Origin: CADEED01 sp039930985
Lineage (GTDB): Bacteria; Pseudomonadota; Gammaproteobacteria; Steroidobacterales; Steroidobacteraceae
Reading direction: 5' to 3'
NCBI GenBank assembly: GCA_039930985.1
Contig: JBDTSV010000157.1
Coordinates: 14,599-78,598, forward strand
DNA length: 64,000 nt
Part shown: positions 1 through 7,950 of the stretch, one piece after another
Position numbering within the stretch: position 1 is the first letter of the stretch
Layout: each line of letters opens with the position of its first letter
The notes under the pieces: generated by a model
The model's database searches: none
What the model was told of the DNA's origin: nothing
Seen by the model: the letters and a program-made list of their open reading frames with translations, nothing else
Program-made: the position numbers and the translations under genes

Positions 1-988
1 CGGCGTACATGGGCTCGAGCTCGACCGGCACGGCAGGCTCGTCCTGGATCAGTTCCGGGATGGGATCGCCATCGAGCCTCAACTCGAGCTTGGGCAGTCG
101 ATCGGTCTGCACCACGCGCAGATCGGGACGTTTCGGTTCAGGCTGTGACGGACGCGTAGCGCCTTTCAGCAACGACCTCGGATCAATGTCGGAAATCTCG
201 AACGCGATCGAATCGGAGGCGGGACTCCCGCTCGGACGCTGCTGCGCGGCGGGCTTGGCCGGCTGTGCGGCGGGGCGAGCTGCCGGGGCGGCAGGTCTCG
301 CCGCGGGCTGGGCGGCCTTGGGCGGCGGGGCCATCGGGGGTCTGGCCGGAACAGCCGGGCGCGGCGGTTGCGGTGCCGGGGCGCGCGCCTGCGGCGCGGC
401 GGGTTGCTGAGCCGGGCTTGCCGGGCGAGCTGGGGCCATCGGCGCACCGGGGCGCGCTGCCGCCGGGGGCGGCTGCATGCCGGGCCGGGGTGGCGGCGCC
501 TTCGGAGGCTGCGGCGGGCTAACTACTCTGCCGGCGGCCGGCGCCGAGGGCGGCGGCGGTGTCACGGGAGCGGCGGGTGCGCTCGGCTTGCGCAGGAACG
601 CGAGCCGGCGCATGAGGTTGGTGGTGGTCGGCGTGACGAACTTCGCTGCGCCTTTGCTGTCGAGGAATTTCGCGTCAGCGATGATCATCGCGAGCCCGAG
701 GAGATCGTTGAGTGGCGATCGCGCCGGCAGGAATGCAGCCGAGCGGCCGTCGCCGATGCTCTGGAAAACGTAGGTCCGGTCTGCGCCGGCCGCAAGCGCG
801 GCGGCCGCTTCGACCACGAGGTTGTGTTCGTCGGGGCCAAGCGCGCCTTCATCGAGCCACAACACGTCGCCACGTTCGTCGTGCAGCGAAATGGATTGCA
901 GTCGATTGCCGGAGAGCGCCTGTTTCAGTGCTTCGCCGATCGCGGCCTTTGAATCGCCGCTAGTTGTGACACTCGCGCTCGCCTGCAT
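1..988 (-). CDS. Hypothetical protein with Pro/Ala-rich linker (3' end cut by window)
   Basis: Open minus-strand frame from an ATG at 988 to the left edge without a stop (329 codons visible). Residues 1 to about 115 look like a compact globular domain. Residues about 118-245 are a low-complexity linker made almost only of Pro, Ala, Arg and Gln, and folded-looking sequence resumes with an acidic/hydrophobic stretch (FEISDIDPRS). The N-terminal part, with alternating strand and helix character, loosely recalls Roadblock-like domains, and the last visible residues could begin an EAL-type domain; neither idea is tested. No signal peptide or membrane segment is visible, so it is probably cytoplasmic. 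Function unknown. The frame stays open upstream of the ATG, so a slightly earlier start is possible. Confidence 0.6.
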   Translation of the reverse strand, partial: MQASASVTTSGDSKAAIGEALKQALSGNRLQSISLHDERGDVLWLDEGALGPDEHNLVVEAAAALAAGADRTYVFQSIGDGRSAAFLPARSPLNDLLGLAMIIADAKFLDSKGAAKFVTPTTTNLMRRLAFLRKPSAPAAPVTPPPPSAPAAGRVVSPPQPPKAPPPRPGMQPPPAAARPGAPMAPARPASPAQQPAAPQARAPAPQPPRPAVPARPPMAPPPKAAQPAARPAAPAARPAAQPAKPAAQQRPSGSPASDSIAFEISDIDPRSLLKGATRPSQPEPKRPDLRVVQTDRLPKLELRLDGDPIPELIQDEPAVPVELEPMYA

Positions 989-1271
989 TCGTGAAAATTT
1001 CCCCGGACTGAGCCTGCAGACTCGCAAATCAACGCCCGTCCCGCCGTGACTCAGCTCCCGTTCCCCGACGACGCGTCATGGCAAATCGCTCTAATTATGT
1101 TCAATTGGCGCGAGCTTCGCGCAGTGGTTCACATCGCGCTGCAGGAAGGGAAAACCGCGGTCGGCGGCTTCGACTTCGGTCTTGCTACCGGCCGCCGATT
1201 TGTTGGGCTAGATTTCGTCCGCGAGATAGTGCCCAAACAGCATTTTTTTCAAGGATTGAGGGGAAACAAGG
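989..1271. other. Intergenic region between divergent genes
   Basis: This 283-bp gap separates the unknown minus-strand gene from the xylanase gene and must hold both promoters. It is locally A+T-richer around 1085-1105 and 1240-1250. Short open frames here lack a ribosome binding site and are not credible genes. I see no operator, riboswitch or repeat I can name. Confidence 0.3.
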
Positions 1272-3578
1272 ATGAAAATCTCAGCTGGCGCGCTGCTGCG
1301 CGCGTGTCTATTCGTGGCGTTGCCCGCCAGCGCCATCGCGCAAACAGAACCAGTAATCATCGAAGCCGAGTCCGGAACGCTCGGCGCCAATCTAACTACC
1401 GGCACGCTCGACGGCGCTACGTACGTCACCACGACGGTGAACCGGACGACGCCGCCGACCGCGCCGCACATCGCCACGTACTCCGTGACGTTCCCGGTGG
1501 CCGGTAACTACGAGCTCTATGCACGTTATCGCGTCGGGCCCGGTGGCGCTGACGATGACAGCTGGTATTTCGGGCAGGGCTTCGGTGAGAAAACGCCCGA
1601 AGACGGCACGCAATGGGCTTTGCAGAATGAAACGGGAACCGGCTTCACCAGTCCGTCCGCGACCGTACTCATAGGCGGAGCCGCCGGCACCACCGTGTTC
1701 AAATGGGTGAAGATCACCGGCAGCCAGGGCCCGACTGCGTGGGTCGTTCCATCCGGCGCGCTGACGCAAACATTTCAGTTCGCATCGCGCGAAGACGGCA
1801 TGTTCATGGACAAGTTCGCATTCGGCCGGCCCGGTGTTTGCTACACCGTCGCCAATCTCGATGCGGGTGCGGCTGCAACCGGCACCTGTCCGCCACCGCC
1901 GCCGCCGGATCCGCCACCGTATACGCGCACTGATCCGCCAATCGCCGCCGGCAAGGACAAATTCCTCGGCAGCGCCTGGAGCCCGGGCACTGCCTCGCTC
2001 AACTTCGCTAACTACTGGAACCAGGTGACGCCGGAAAACGGCGGCAAGTGGGGCTCGGTGGAAGGCACGCGCGACGTCATGAACTGGGCGCAGGCGGACG
2101 CCGCCTACGCGCTCGCCAAGCAGAACGGGTTCCCGTTCAAATGGCATACGCTCATCTGGGGCGGACAGCAGCCCAACTGGATTGCGGCGCTGCCGCCTGC
2201 GGAGCAACTCGAGGAGATTCGTGAGTGGTACGCGGAGATCGCCGCGCGATATCCGGATATCGACCTGATCGACGTGGTCAATGAGCCGCTGCACCAGCAG
2301 CCGCGAGCCCCGACCTCAGGCGGCTACATCGAAGCGCTGGGCGGCGACAATGGCCTGTACGGCACGGGTTGGGACTGGGTGATCAAGTCGTTCGAGATGG
2401 CGCGTGAGTTCTTCCCGCACGCCAGGCTTCTGATCAACGACTACAGCATCACCAACGATGGCAATGCGACCACGAACTATCTGCAGATCATCAAGCTTCT
2501 GCAGGATCGCGGTCTCATCGACGGTATCGGTGACCAGGTTCATGCGTTTTCGACCACGGAACCGGCGCCGATGACCAATCACCGCAACAACCTCAATCGC
2601 CTTGCAGCCACCGGGTTGCCGATCTACGCCACCGAGTTCGACCTGGACGGCGTGCTGGCCGGCGTCGTCAATGATGACGTGCAGTTGGCTAACTACCAGC
2701 GCGTGTTCCCGGTGTTCTGGGAGCACCCGGCCGTCAAGGGCATCACGATCTGGGGCTACGTCCGCGGCTTCCACTGGCGAAACGCCCAGGGCGACTGGCT
2801 GCTCTATCCGAACGGCGGCGAGCGCCCAGCTCTGCAGTGGCTGATCAAGTACGTCGGCAACACTCCGGCGGTAGTTGGCGCGGACCAGTCGTTCGAGGTG
2901 AGTGAAGCCGCGGCTTCCGGCGCGGCCGTGGGCACGGTGCTCGCCACCGATACGGATGCGGGCACGGTGCTTTCGCAGTGGCAGCTCACCGATCCCAGCG
3001 GCAAATTCGTCATTGATACCGCTACCGGAATCTTGAGTCTCGCGCCCGGGGCGTCGCTCGACTTCGAAACCGAGACTTCGTATTCGGTGTCGGTCTCGGT
3101 ATGGGACGGCTATGTCCGCAGCGCGGCGGCGAATGTGAAGGTGAAGGTCACCAATGCGAACGACAATGCGCCGGTCATTACCGCCGGCCAGACCTTCGAC
3201 ATCGACCAGGGCTACCGGCGCACCGTCGCCGCCCTGGAGAGCTCCGATCCCGATGACATCAACCAGATCGGATTCACGACCTTCCAGGGCTGGGCGATCG
3301 TCGGCGGCAACTCGGGTTCGGTGTTCAGGCTGACGCCGAAGCTGGGCGAGCTCGAAATCGCGCGTCCGTTGTCGATCGATTGGCGCAAGACGTCTTACAG
3401 CGTGGTGGCGACGGTCAGCGACGGAACCCATACGAGCGCCGCGCAAGGCGTGACCGTGGTGATTCCGAAGCGCGTGGACATGTGCCTGTTCGACGTCATC
3501 CGGCTGAACGTGCCGAAGACGACGGCGCCGGTGGTCTTCCTGCTGGGTGGCAATCTGGGCTCGTGCAGCCCGCTGTAA
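1272..3578 (+). CDS. Secreted GH10 endo-1,4-beta-xylanase with CBM-like and cadherin-like domains
   Basis: Predicted to hydrolyse internal beta-1,4 bonds of xylan outside the cytoplasm. Order of parts: signal peptide (about 1-23, ending AIAQ); a beta-sandwich carbohydrate-binding-like module starting at EAESGTLG (about 27-190); a Pro-rich hinge near 213-222; GH10 barrel (about 225-535) with acid/base Glu338 in VVNEPLH and nucleophile Glu455 in YATEFDLDG; two cadherin-like repeats (about 540-745) with the calcium-type NDNAP motif between them. At 768 aa it is about twice a bare GH10 enzyme. The ATG at 1272 follows a GGGGAAACAAGG ribosome binding site. It stands alone, closed by a strong terminator. 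Family assignment is firm; the exact CBM family is not determined. Confidence 0.93.
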   Translation: MKISAGALLRACLFVALPASAIAQTEPVIIEAESGTLGANLTTGTLDGATYVTTTVNRTTPPTAPHIATYSVTFPVAGNYELYARYRVGPGGADDDSWYFGQGFGEKTPEDGTQWALQNETGTGFTSPSATVLIGGAAGTTVFKWVKITGSQGPTAWVVPSGALTQTFQFASREDGMFMDKFAFGRPGVCYTVANLDAGAAATGTCPPPPPPDPPPYTRTDPPIAAGKDKFLGSAWSPGTASLNFANYWNQVTPENGGKWGSVEGTRDVMNWAQADAAYALAKQNGFPFKWHTLIWGGQQPNWIAALPPAEQLEEIREWYAEIAARYPDIDLIDVVNEPLHQQPRAPTSGGYIEALGGDNGLYGTGWDWVIKSFEMAREFFPHARLLINDYSITNDGNATTNYLQIIKLLQDRGLIDGIGDQVHAFSTTEPAPMTNHRNNLNRLAATGLPIYATEFDLDGVLAGVVNDDVQLANYQRVFPVFWEHPAVKGITIWGYVRGFHWRNAQGDWLLYPNGGERPALQWLIKYVGNTPAVVGADQSFEVSEAAASGAAVGTVLATDTDAGTVLSQWQLTDPSGKFVIDTATGILSLAPGASLDFETETSYSVSVSVWDGYVRSAAANVKVKVTNANDNAPVITAGQTFDIDQGYRRTVAALESSDPDDINQIGFTTFQGWAIVGGNSGSVFRLTPKLGELEIARPLSIDWRKTSYSVVATVSDGTHTSAAQGVTVVIPKRVDMCLFDVIRLNVPKTTAPVVFLLGGNLGSCSPL

Positions 3579-3594
3579 TCCGCCGATGGAATGA

Positions 3595-3628
3595 AGAGGG
3601 CCGGTGTGCAACCGGCCCTCTTTTTTTT
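3595..3628 (+). terminator. Intrinsic terminator after the xylanase gene
   Basis: Perfect 11-bp stem (AGAGGGCCGGT at 3595-3605 with ACCGGCCCTCT at 3611-3621), 5-nt loop, then a run of seven further T on the plus strand. It lies 17 nt after the xylanase stop and just before the end of the convergent DUF1993 gene. The minus strand also has an A/T tract on the far side, but the U-tract orientation serves the xylanase. Confidence 0.9.
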
Positions 3629-3638
3629 AGGCTTTAGC

Positions 3639-4142
3639 TCAGCCGCCGAGGAAGTCCCGCTTGCCCACATCCACGCCGTTGTGGCGCAGCAGGTTGTAGG
3701 CAGTGACATGGTGGAAGAAGAAGTTCGGGATGGCCCAGGTCTGCAGGAACGTGAGGCCTTTGAACTCCACGGTGCGGTCGCGCAGTGGAATCTTGATGTC
3801 GCGCGTTTCGCTGCCTTCGAGTGAAGCCGCCGGCACAGTGTCTATGTAGTCGAGCGTCTTCTTCACGCGCGCGACCAGCTCGTCCATCGTGGTTTCGTTG
3901 TCGTCGAATTTTGGCGGATCGATGCCCGCCAGGCGCGCCATGGAGTTCTTCGCGAAATCGCTGGTGAGCTGGATCTGCTTCGAGAACGGCAACATGTCGG
4001 GCGCGAGCCGCGCGTTGACCAACACGTTGGTATCGAAGCTGCGCGACTTGGCATTCGCGGCTCCTTTCTCCATGACGTGCAGCAACTGTGTGAGCGCTTT
4101 CTTGAACACGCCATGGCTCATCGCGTACATCGAAATATTCAT
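3639..4142 (-). CDS. DUF1993 family protein
   Basis: A 167-aa soluble protein matching the DUF1993 family, whose members are predicted four-helix DinB-like bundles of unknown biochemical role. Visible family features are the start MNISMYAMSHGVFKKALTQL, a central LAGIDPPKFDDNETTMDEL segment and the C-terminal FFFHHVTAYNLLRHNGVDVG block. The ATG at 4142 follows an AAAGGGAAG ribosome binding site. It is divergent from a LysR-type regulator gene 65 bp away, an arrangement in which the regulator often controls its neighbour; that link is inference. No signal peptide, so it is probably cytoplasmic. Confidence 0.85.
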   Translation of the reverse strand: MNISMYAMSHGVFKKALTQLLHVMEKGAANAKSRSFDTNVLVNARLAPDMLPFSKQIQLTSDFAKNSMARLAGIDPPKFDDNETTMDELVARVKKTLDYIDTVPAASLEGSETRDIKIPLRDRTVEFKGLTFLQTWAIPNFFFHHVTAYNLLRHNGVDVGKRDFLGG

Positions 4143-4179
4143 AGGACTTCCCTTTTTAATTCCTTTAGTGAAACAATAC

Positions 4180-4205
4180 GCACACCATCGCTCTCTTTGG
4201 TGCGC
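4180..4205. promoter_or_regulatory. Imperfect inverted repeat between DUF1993 and LysR genes (possible operator)
   Basis: Arms GCACACCA (4180-4187) and TGGTGCGC (4198-4205) pair at 7 of 8 positions across a 10-bp spacer, in the 65-bp gap between divergent genes and directly against the LysR start codon. LysR-type regulators typically bind such interrupted dyads in divergent promoters. No experimental support. Confidence 0.35.
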
Positions 4206-4207
4206 CT

Positions 4208-5104
4208 ATGAGTGAATTATGGTCCGCCGCTCAGCTCGCTGTTTTCGCGCGAGTGGTCGAGCTCAACGGCTTTTCCGCCGCCGCGCGCGCCTACCGCGTA
4301 CCAAAAGTGGCCGTCAGCCGCGCCATCGCGGATCTGGAAAAATCCATGGGCGTGCAGCTCATGAGGCGCACGACGCGAAGGATTTTCCTGACCGCAGCGG
4401 GGGAAGCGGTGCTGCCGCATGCGCGAGCCATCGGCATCGAAGTCGAGAAGGTACGCCAGCTCGCGCAAACCTTCTCTACCTCTCGCGAGGGACCCTTGCG
4501 CGTGATTGCCGACCCAACCTATGGGCGCGTGTTGCTGGCGCCACTCGTGCCGCGCTTCCTCGACAGCTTTCCCGACATCGCGCTCGACGTGGTGCTCGAC
4601 GCCGCCGAAGGCGCCGAATGGGATGTTGCCATTCGAGCCGGCGTCAACGAGGACCCGAAGCTCGGGGCTCGGTTGTTGGGAGCGCCGCCCGCGGTGCTCT
4701 GCGCAACACCGGCGTACCTTGCGAAACATCCGGCGCCGGATCGTCCCGAGGGGTTACGCGATCACGCGCTGCTCACTCCCGCGGGCGAAGGCGCCGAGTA
4801 CCGGTTCCAGATGACCAAGGCTTCGGCACGCGCCGAGGTTCGCGTGCGTCCGAAGCTGGCGGTCGACGATCCCGCGGTGTTGCACAGCGCGACTGTCGCG
4901 GGACTCGGCATTGGACTGCTGCCAGAATTCCTCTGTCGCCAGGGGGTCGCCACCGCCAAGCTGCGCAAGGTGCTTGCCGATTGGCAGGCGCCGTCGGCTG
5001 CGCCACTGTATGCCGTGTTCCCGGCTGGTCTGGAAAACGATCATCGCGTGCGCAGCTTCGTGGAGTTCGCCGCCGCCAATATCGTGCCGGCTCTGGCCTA
5101 CTAA
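4208..5104 (+). CDS. LysR-type transcriptional regulator
   Basis: A 298-aa regulator with the N-terminal LysR winged helix-turn-helix (about residues 3-62, helix-turn-helix in GFSAAARAYRVPKVAVSRAI) followed by a periplasmic-binding-protein-like effector domain (about 90-295). It belongs to the AaeR/DsdC-like group in which the DNA-binding domain is followed by LRVIADPTYGR. Its divergent partner is the DUF1993 gene; downstream, an acyl-CoA dehydrogenase gene begins 19 nt after its stop on the same strand, so either could be its target. No strong ribosome binding site precedes the ATG. The effector is unknown. Confidence 0.9.
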   Translation: MSELWSAAQLAVFARVVELNGFSAAARAYRVPKVAVSRAIADLEKSMGVQLMRRTTRRIFLTAAGEAVLPHARAIGIEVEKVRQLAQTFSTSREGPLRVIADPTYGRVLLAPLVPRFLDSFPDIALDVVLDAAEGAEWDVAIRAGVNEDPKLGARLLGAPPAVLCATPAYLAKHPAPDRPEGLRDHALLTPAGEGAEYRFQMTKASARAEVRVRPKLAVDDPAVLHSATVAGLGIGLLPEFLCRQGVATAKLRKVLADWQAPSAAPLYAVFPAGLENDHRVRSFVEFAAANIVPALAY

Positions 5105-5123
5105 TCTTTCTGGGGGAATCCTG

Positions 5124-6941
5124 ATGTATCGCGCACCGGTCAAGGACATCCGGTTTGTATTGGATGAGCTCATCGGCACGCAGGCACTGCGCGCCTGTCC
5201 CGAATTCGCGGAGTACAGCAGCGAGACCAGCGAAGCGGTGCTCGATGAGGCCGCGAGGTTCGCCGAAATGGTGCTCGAGCCTCTGTGCAAGAGTGGCGAC
5301 CGTGAAGGCGCGCGTTGGTCCGCTGACGGCGTGATCATGCCTGCGGGTTTCAAGGAGGCCTACCAGCAGTTCTGTGACAACGGCTGGGGCAGCCTGCGTT
5401 CCAAGGCTGAATTTGGCGGCCAGAACGTGCCAGCCGTGCTCGGCACGGCCGTCGAGGAGCTGTGGGCGACCGCGAATCTCGCCTTCAAGCTCTGTCCCAT
5501 GCTCACGCAGGGCGCCATCGAAGCCATCCAGCATTTCGGCACACCCCAGCAGAAGCAGCTCTATCTGCCGAAGATGGTGCGCGGCGAATGGACCGGCACC
5601 ATGAACCTGACCGAACCCCAGGCCGGCAGCGATCTTGCGCAGGTGCGCACCCGCGCCACGCCCGCCGGGCCCAACTACAAAATCTACGGCCAGAAGATAT
5701 TCATCACCTACGGTGAGCACGACATGGCGCAGAACATCGTGCACATGGTGCTGGCGCGCATCGATGGCGCGCCGCCCGGCGTGCGCGGCATTTCTCTGTT
5801 CATCGTGCCGAAGTTCTGGGTGAATGCCGATGGCATGCCCGGTCCCCGCAACGACGTCAACTGCGCATCCATCGAACACAAGCTCGGCATCCACGCCAGT
5901 CCGACCTGCGTGATGATGTATGGGGAAAACGAAGGCGCGCTGGGTCTGCTGGTGGGTGAGGCCAATCGCGGCCTCGAATACATGTTCGTGATGATGAATG
6001 CTGCGCGTCTCTCGGTTGGCCTCGAAGGCTATGCGCAAGGCGAGCGCGCATTCCAGCAGGCGGCCGACTGGGCGCGCACGCGCGTGCAGGGCAAGCCGCC
6101 GCTGCCGCTCTCGAGGATCGCGGGCTCGGCCTCGATGGGCACCAGCTCCTCACCGGCGCCGATCATCGGCCACCCCGACGTCAAACGCATGTTGTTAGGC
6201 ATGAAGTCCACGACCGAAGCCTGCCGCGCGCTGGCGCTGTATGCGGCGCACCAACTGGATCTCGGCGCCGCGCATCCGGATGAGACGATTCGCGCGGCGG
6301 CGCAGGCGCGCGGCGATTTGCTGATTCCCGTGGTCAAGGGTTTTTGCACCGAGAGCGGCATCGAGATCGCCTCGGTCGGCATCCAAGTGCACGGCGGAAT
6401 GGGCTACATCGAGGAAACCGGTGCCGCGCAGACCTTTCGCGATGCGCGCATCACCTCGATCTATGAGGGCACCACCGGAATCCAATCCAACGACCTGATA
6501 GGTCGCAAGGTCGGGCGCGACCGCGGCGCGGCACTGTCAGCATTTATCGACGAGATGCAGAGTACGCTGGGTGAACTCACAGCGAATCATGCCGCCGCTG
6601 TGCGGGCGCGCACCGCGGCACTCGACGCCGTCGCGCGGCTGCGCAAATCGACCGACACGTTGCTCGCCGCGCTGGCGAGCGCGCCCGATCGCGCCATGGC
6701 GGTGTCCGTGCCGTTCCTCAAGCTCTGCGGTTTCACCATCGGTGGGTGGCTCATGGCTCGTGCCGCAAATGTGGCGGCACAAAAGCTCGCCGATGGCGCG
6801 AGCGACCGCGAATTCCTGGAAGCCAAGCTCGTGAGCGCACATTTCTATGCCACCCAGGTCCTGCCGCAGGTGCTCACGCTCGAGCATGTCGTGACGCACG
6901 GCAGTGATGCGGTGGTGGGAACCGAATCTGCGCTGATCTGA
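5124..6941 (+). CDS. Acyl-CoA dehydrogenase (large, DmdC-like)
   Basis: FAD enzyme expected to introduce a C2-C3 double bond into an acyl-CoA thioester. The 605-aa length, the MYRAPVKDIRFVLDEL start and the helical C-terminal extension after about residue 465 are typical of the 3-methylmercaptopropionyl-CoA dehydrogenase-like subgroup rather than the 380-aa short-chain enzymes. The flavin/substrate motif MNLTEPQAGSDL is near 155-165 and the catalytic base is Glu448 in IYEGTTGIQ. The open frame extends 71 codons further upstream into the LysR gene, but the ATG at 5124 has a GGGGGA ribosome binding site and the family N-terminus, so it is chosen. The physiological substrate cannot be read from the sequence. 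Confidence 0.92.
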   Translation: MYRAPVKDIRFVLDELIGTQALRACPEFAEYSSETSEAVLDEAARFAEMVLEPLCKSGDREGARWSADGVIMPAGFKEAYQQFCDNGWGSLRSKAEFGGQNVPAVLGTAVEELWATANLAFKLCPMLTQGAIEAIQHFGTPQQKQLYLPKMVRGEWTGTMNLTEPQAGSDLAQVRTRATPAGPNYKIYGQKIFITYGEHDMAQNIVHMVLARIDGAPPGVRGISLFIVPKFWVNADGMPGPRNDVNCASIEHKLGIHASPTCVMMYGENEGALGLLVGEANRGLEYMFVMMNAARLSVGLEGYAQGERAFQQAADWARTRVQGKPPLPLSRIAGSASMGTSSSPAPIIGHPDVKRMLLGMKSTTEACRALALYAAHQLDLGAAHPDETIRAAAQARGDLLIPVVKGFCTESGIEIASVGIQVHGGMGYIEETGAAQTFRDARITSIYEGTTGIQSNDLIGRKVGRDRGAALSAFIDEMQSTLGELTANHAAAVRARTAALDAVARLRKSTDTLLAALASAPDRAMAVSVPFLKLCGFTIGGWLMARAANVAAQKLADGASDREFLEAKLVSAHFYATQVLPQVLTLEHVVTHGSDAVVGTESALI

Positions 6942-6982
6942 TCGAATGCCCGGGCACCGAATTGTTTCTGGTGGAGAGCGCC

Positions 6983-7942
6983 ATGGACAGACGAAACTTT
7001 CTGGCGATGGGCGGCGTGGCAGTGGTGGCTGGCGCGCGTGCCAGTACCGCCCATGAGGGCGGCACCCAGCATGATCACCTGGTCGGCGGACTGATCGTGC
7101 CCACCGCCAAAATGCTGATGCGGCGCATTCCTTCGTCGGGCGAAACCATCCCGGCCATCGGCCTCGGAACTTCCGGCCCGTTCGAGGTGGGCACCGACGA
7201 AGCAGCACGCGCGCCGTTGCGTGATGTCCTGGCCGGCTTCTTCGTGGGCGGCGCCACGCTCATCGACACTTCCCCCATGTATTCAACTGCGGAGTCGGTG
7301 TTAGGCGACCTGCTCACGCCGGCGCAACAAGCCAAAGTGTTCATCGCCACCAAGGTGTGGACGCCCGGTTCGGGTGCCGCCGCCGAACAGAAAGGCATAG
7401 AGCAGATGCAGCGCTCGATGGCGCTGCTCAAGCACAAGCGCATCGAGCTCATGCAAATACACAACCTGGTGGATCTCGCCACGCATCTGAAGACGCTGCA
7501 GCGATGGAAGGCCGAGGGCAAGATCAAGTACATCGGCGTCACTCACTACACCACCAGCTCCTACCCGGATCTCATCGCCATCATCCAACGCGAGAAGATC
7601 GACTTCGTGCAGTTCAACTATTCGGTGACCACGCGGGAGGCGGAGCAGAAGCTGCTGCCGCTGTGCGCCGACCGGGGCGTGGCGGTGCTCATCAATCGGG
7701 CGTTCGAGGACGGCAACCTGTTCACCAAGGTTCAGGGAAAACCGCCGCCGGCATGGGCCGCGGAATTCGGCGCCAAGAGCTGGGCGCAGGTCTTCCTCAA
7801 GTTCGTGCTCGCCAACCCGGCCGTTACCTGCGTGATTCCGGCCACCGGCAAATTCAAGAACCTGGTCGACAACCTGTCCGCTGGCATGGGACCGCTGCCG
7901 ACGCCCAAACAGGTGGCGCAGATCGTCGCAGCGGTGGGTTGA
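6983..7942 (+). CDS. Aldo/keto reductase with twin-arginine signal
   Basis: A 319-aa (beta/alpha)8 aldo/keto reductase. The tetrad of the family is visible: Asp95 and Tyr100 (LIDTSPMY), Lys124 (IATKVW) and His160 (LMQIHN). The N-terminus MDRRNFLAMGGVAVVAGARA carries a twin-arginine motif and hydrophobic segment, pointing to Tat export of a folded enzyme. NADPH-dependent reductases are usually cytoplasmic, so an exported one is unusual and its cofactor is uncertain. The ATG at 6983 (ribosome binding site GGTGGAG) is preferred over an in-frame TTG at 6962. It follows the acyl-CoA dehydrogenase gene by 41 nt and is probably cotranscribed with it. Confidence 0.87.
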   Translation: MDRRNFLAMGGVAVVAGARASTAHEGGTQHDHLVGGLIVPTAKMLMRRIPSSGETIPAIGLGTSGPFEVGTDEAARAPLRDVLAGFFVGGATLIDTSPMYSTAESVLGDLLTPAQQAKVFIATKVWTPGSGAAAEQKGIEQMQRSMALLKHKRIELMQIHNLVDLATHLKTLQRWKAEGKIKYIGVTHYTTSSYPDLIAIIQREKIDFVQFNYSVTTREAEQKLLPLCADRGVAVLINRAFEDGNLFTKVQGKPPPAWAAEFGAKSWAQVFLKFVLANPAVTCVIPATGKFKNLVDNLSAGMGPLPTPKQVAQIVAAVG

Positions 7943-7950
7943 ACGCCGCG

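Noticed and set aside
4911..5123. Upstream extension of the acyl-CoA dehydrogenase frame
   Set aside because: It lies inside the LysR gene in another frame and lacks family N-terminal sequence; ATG at 5124 has a good ribosome binding site.
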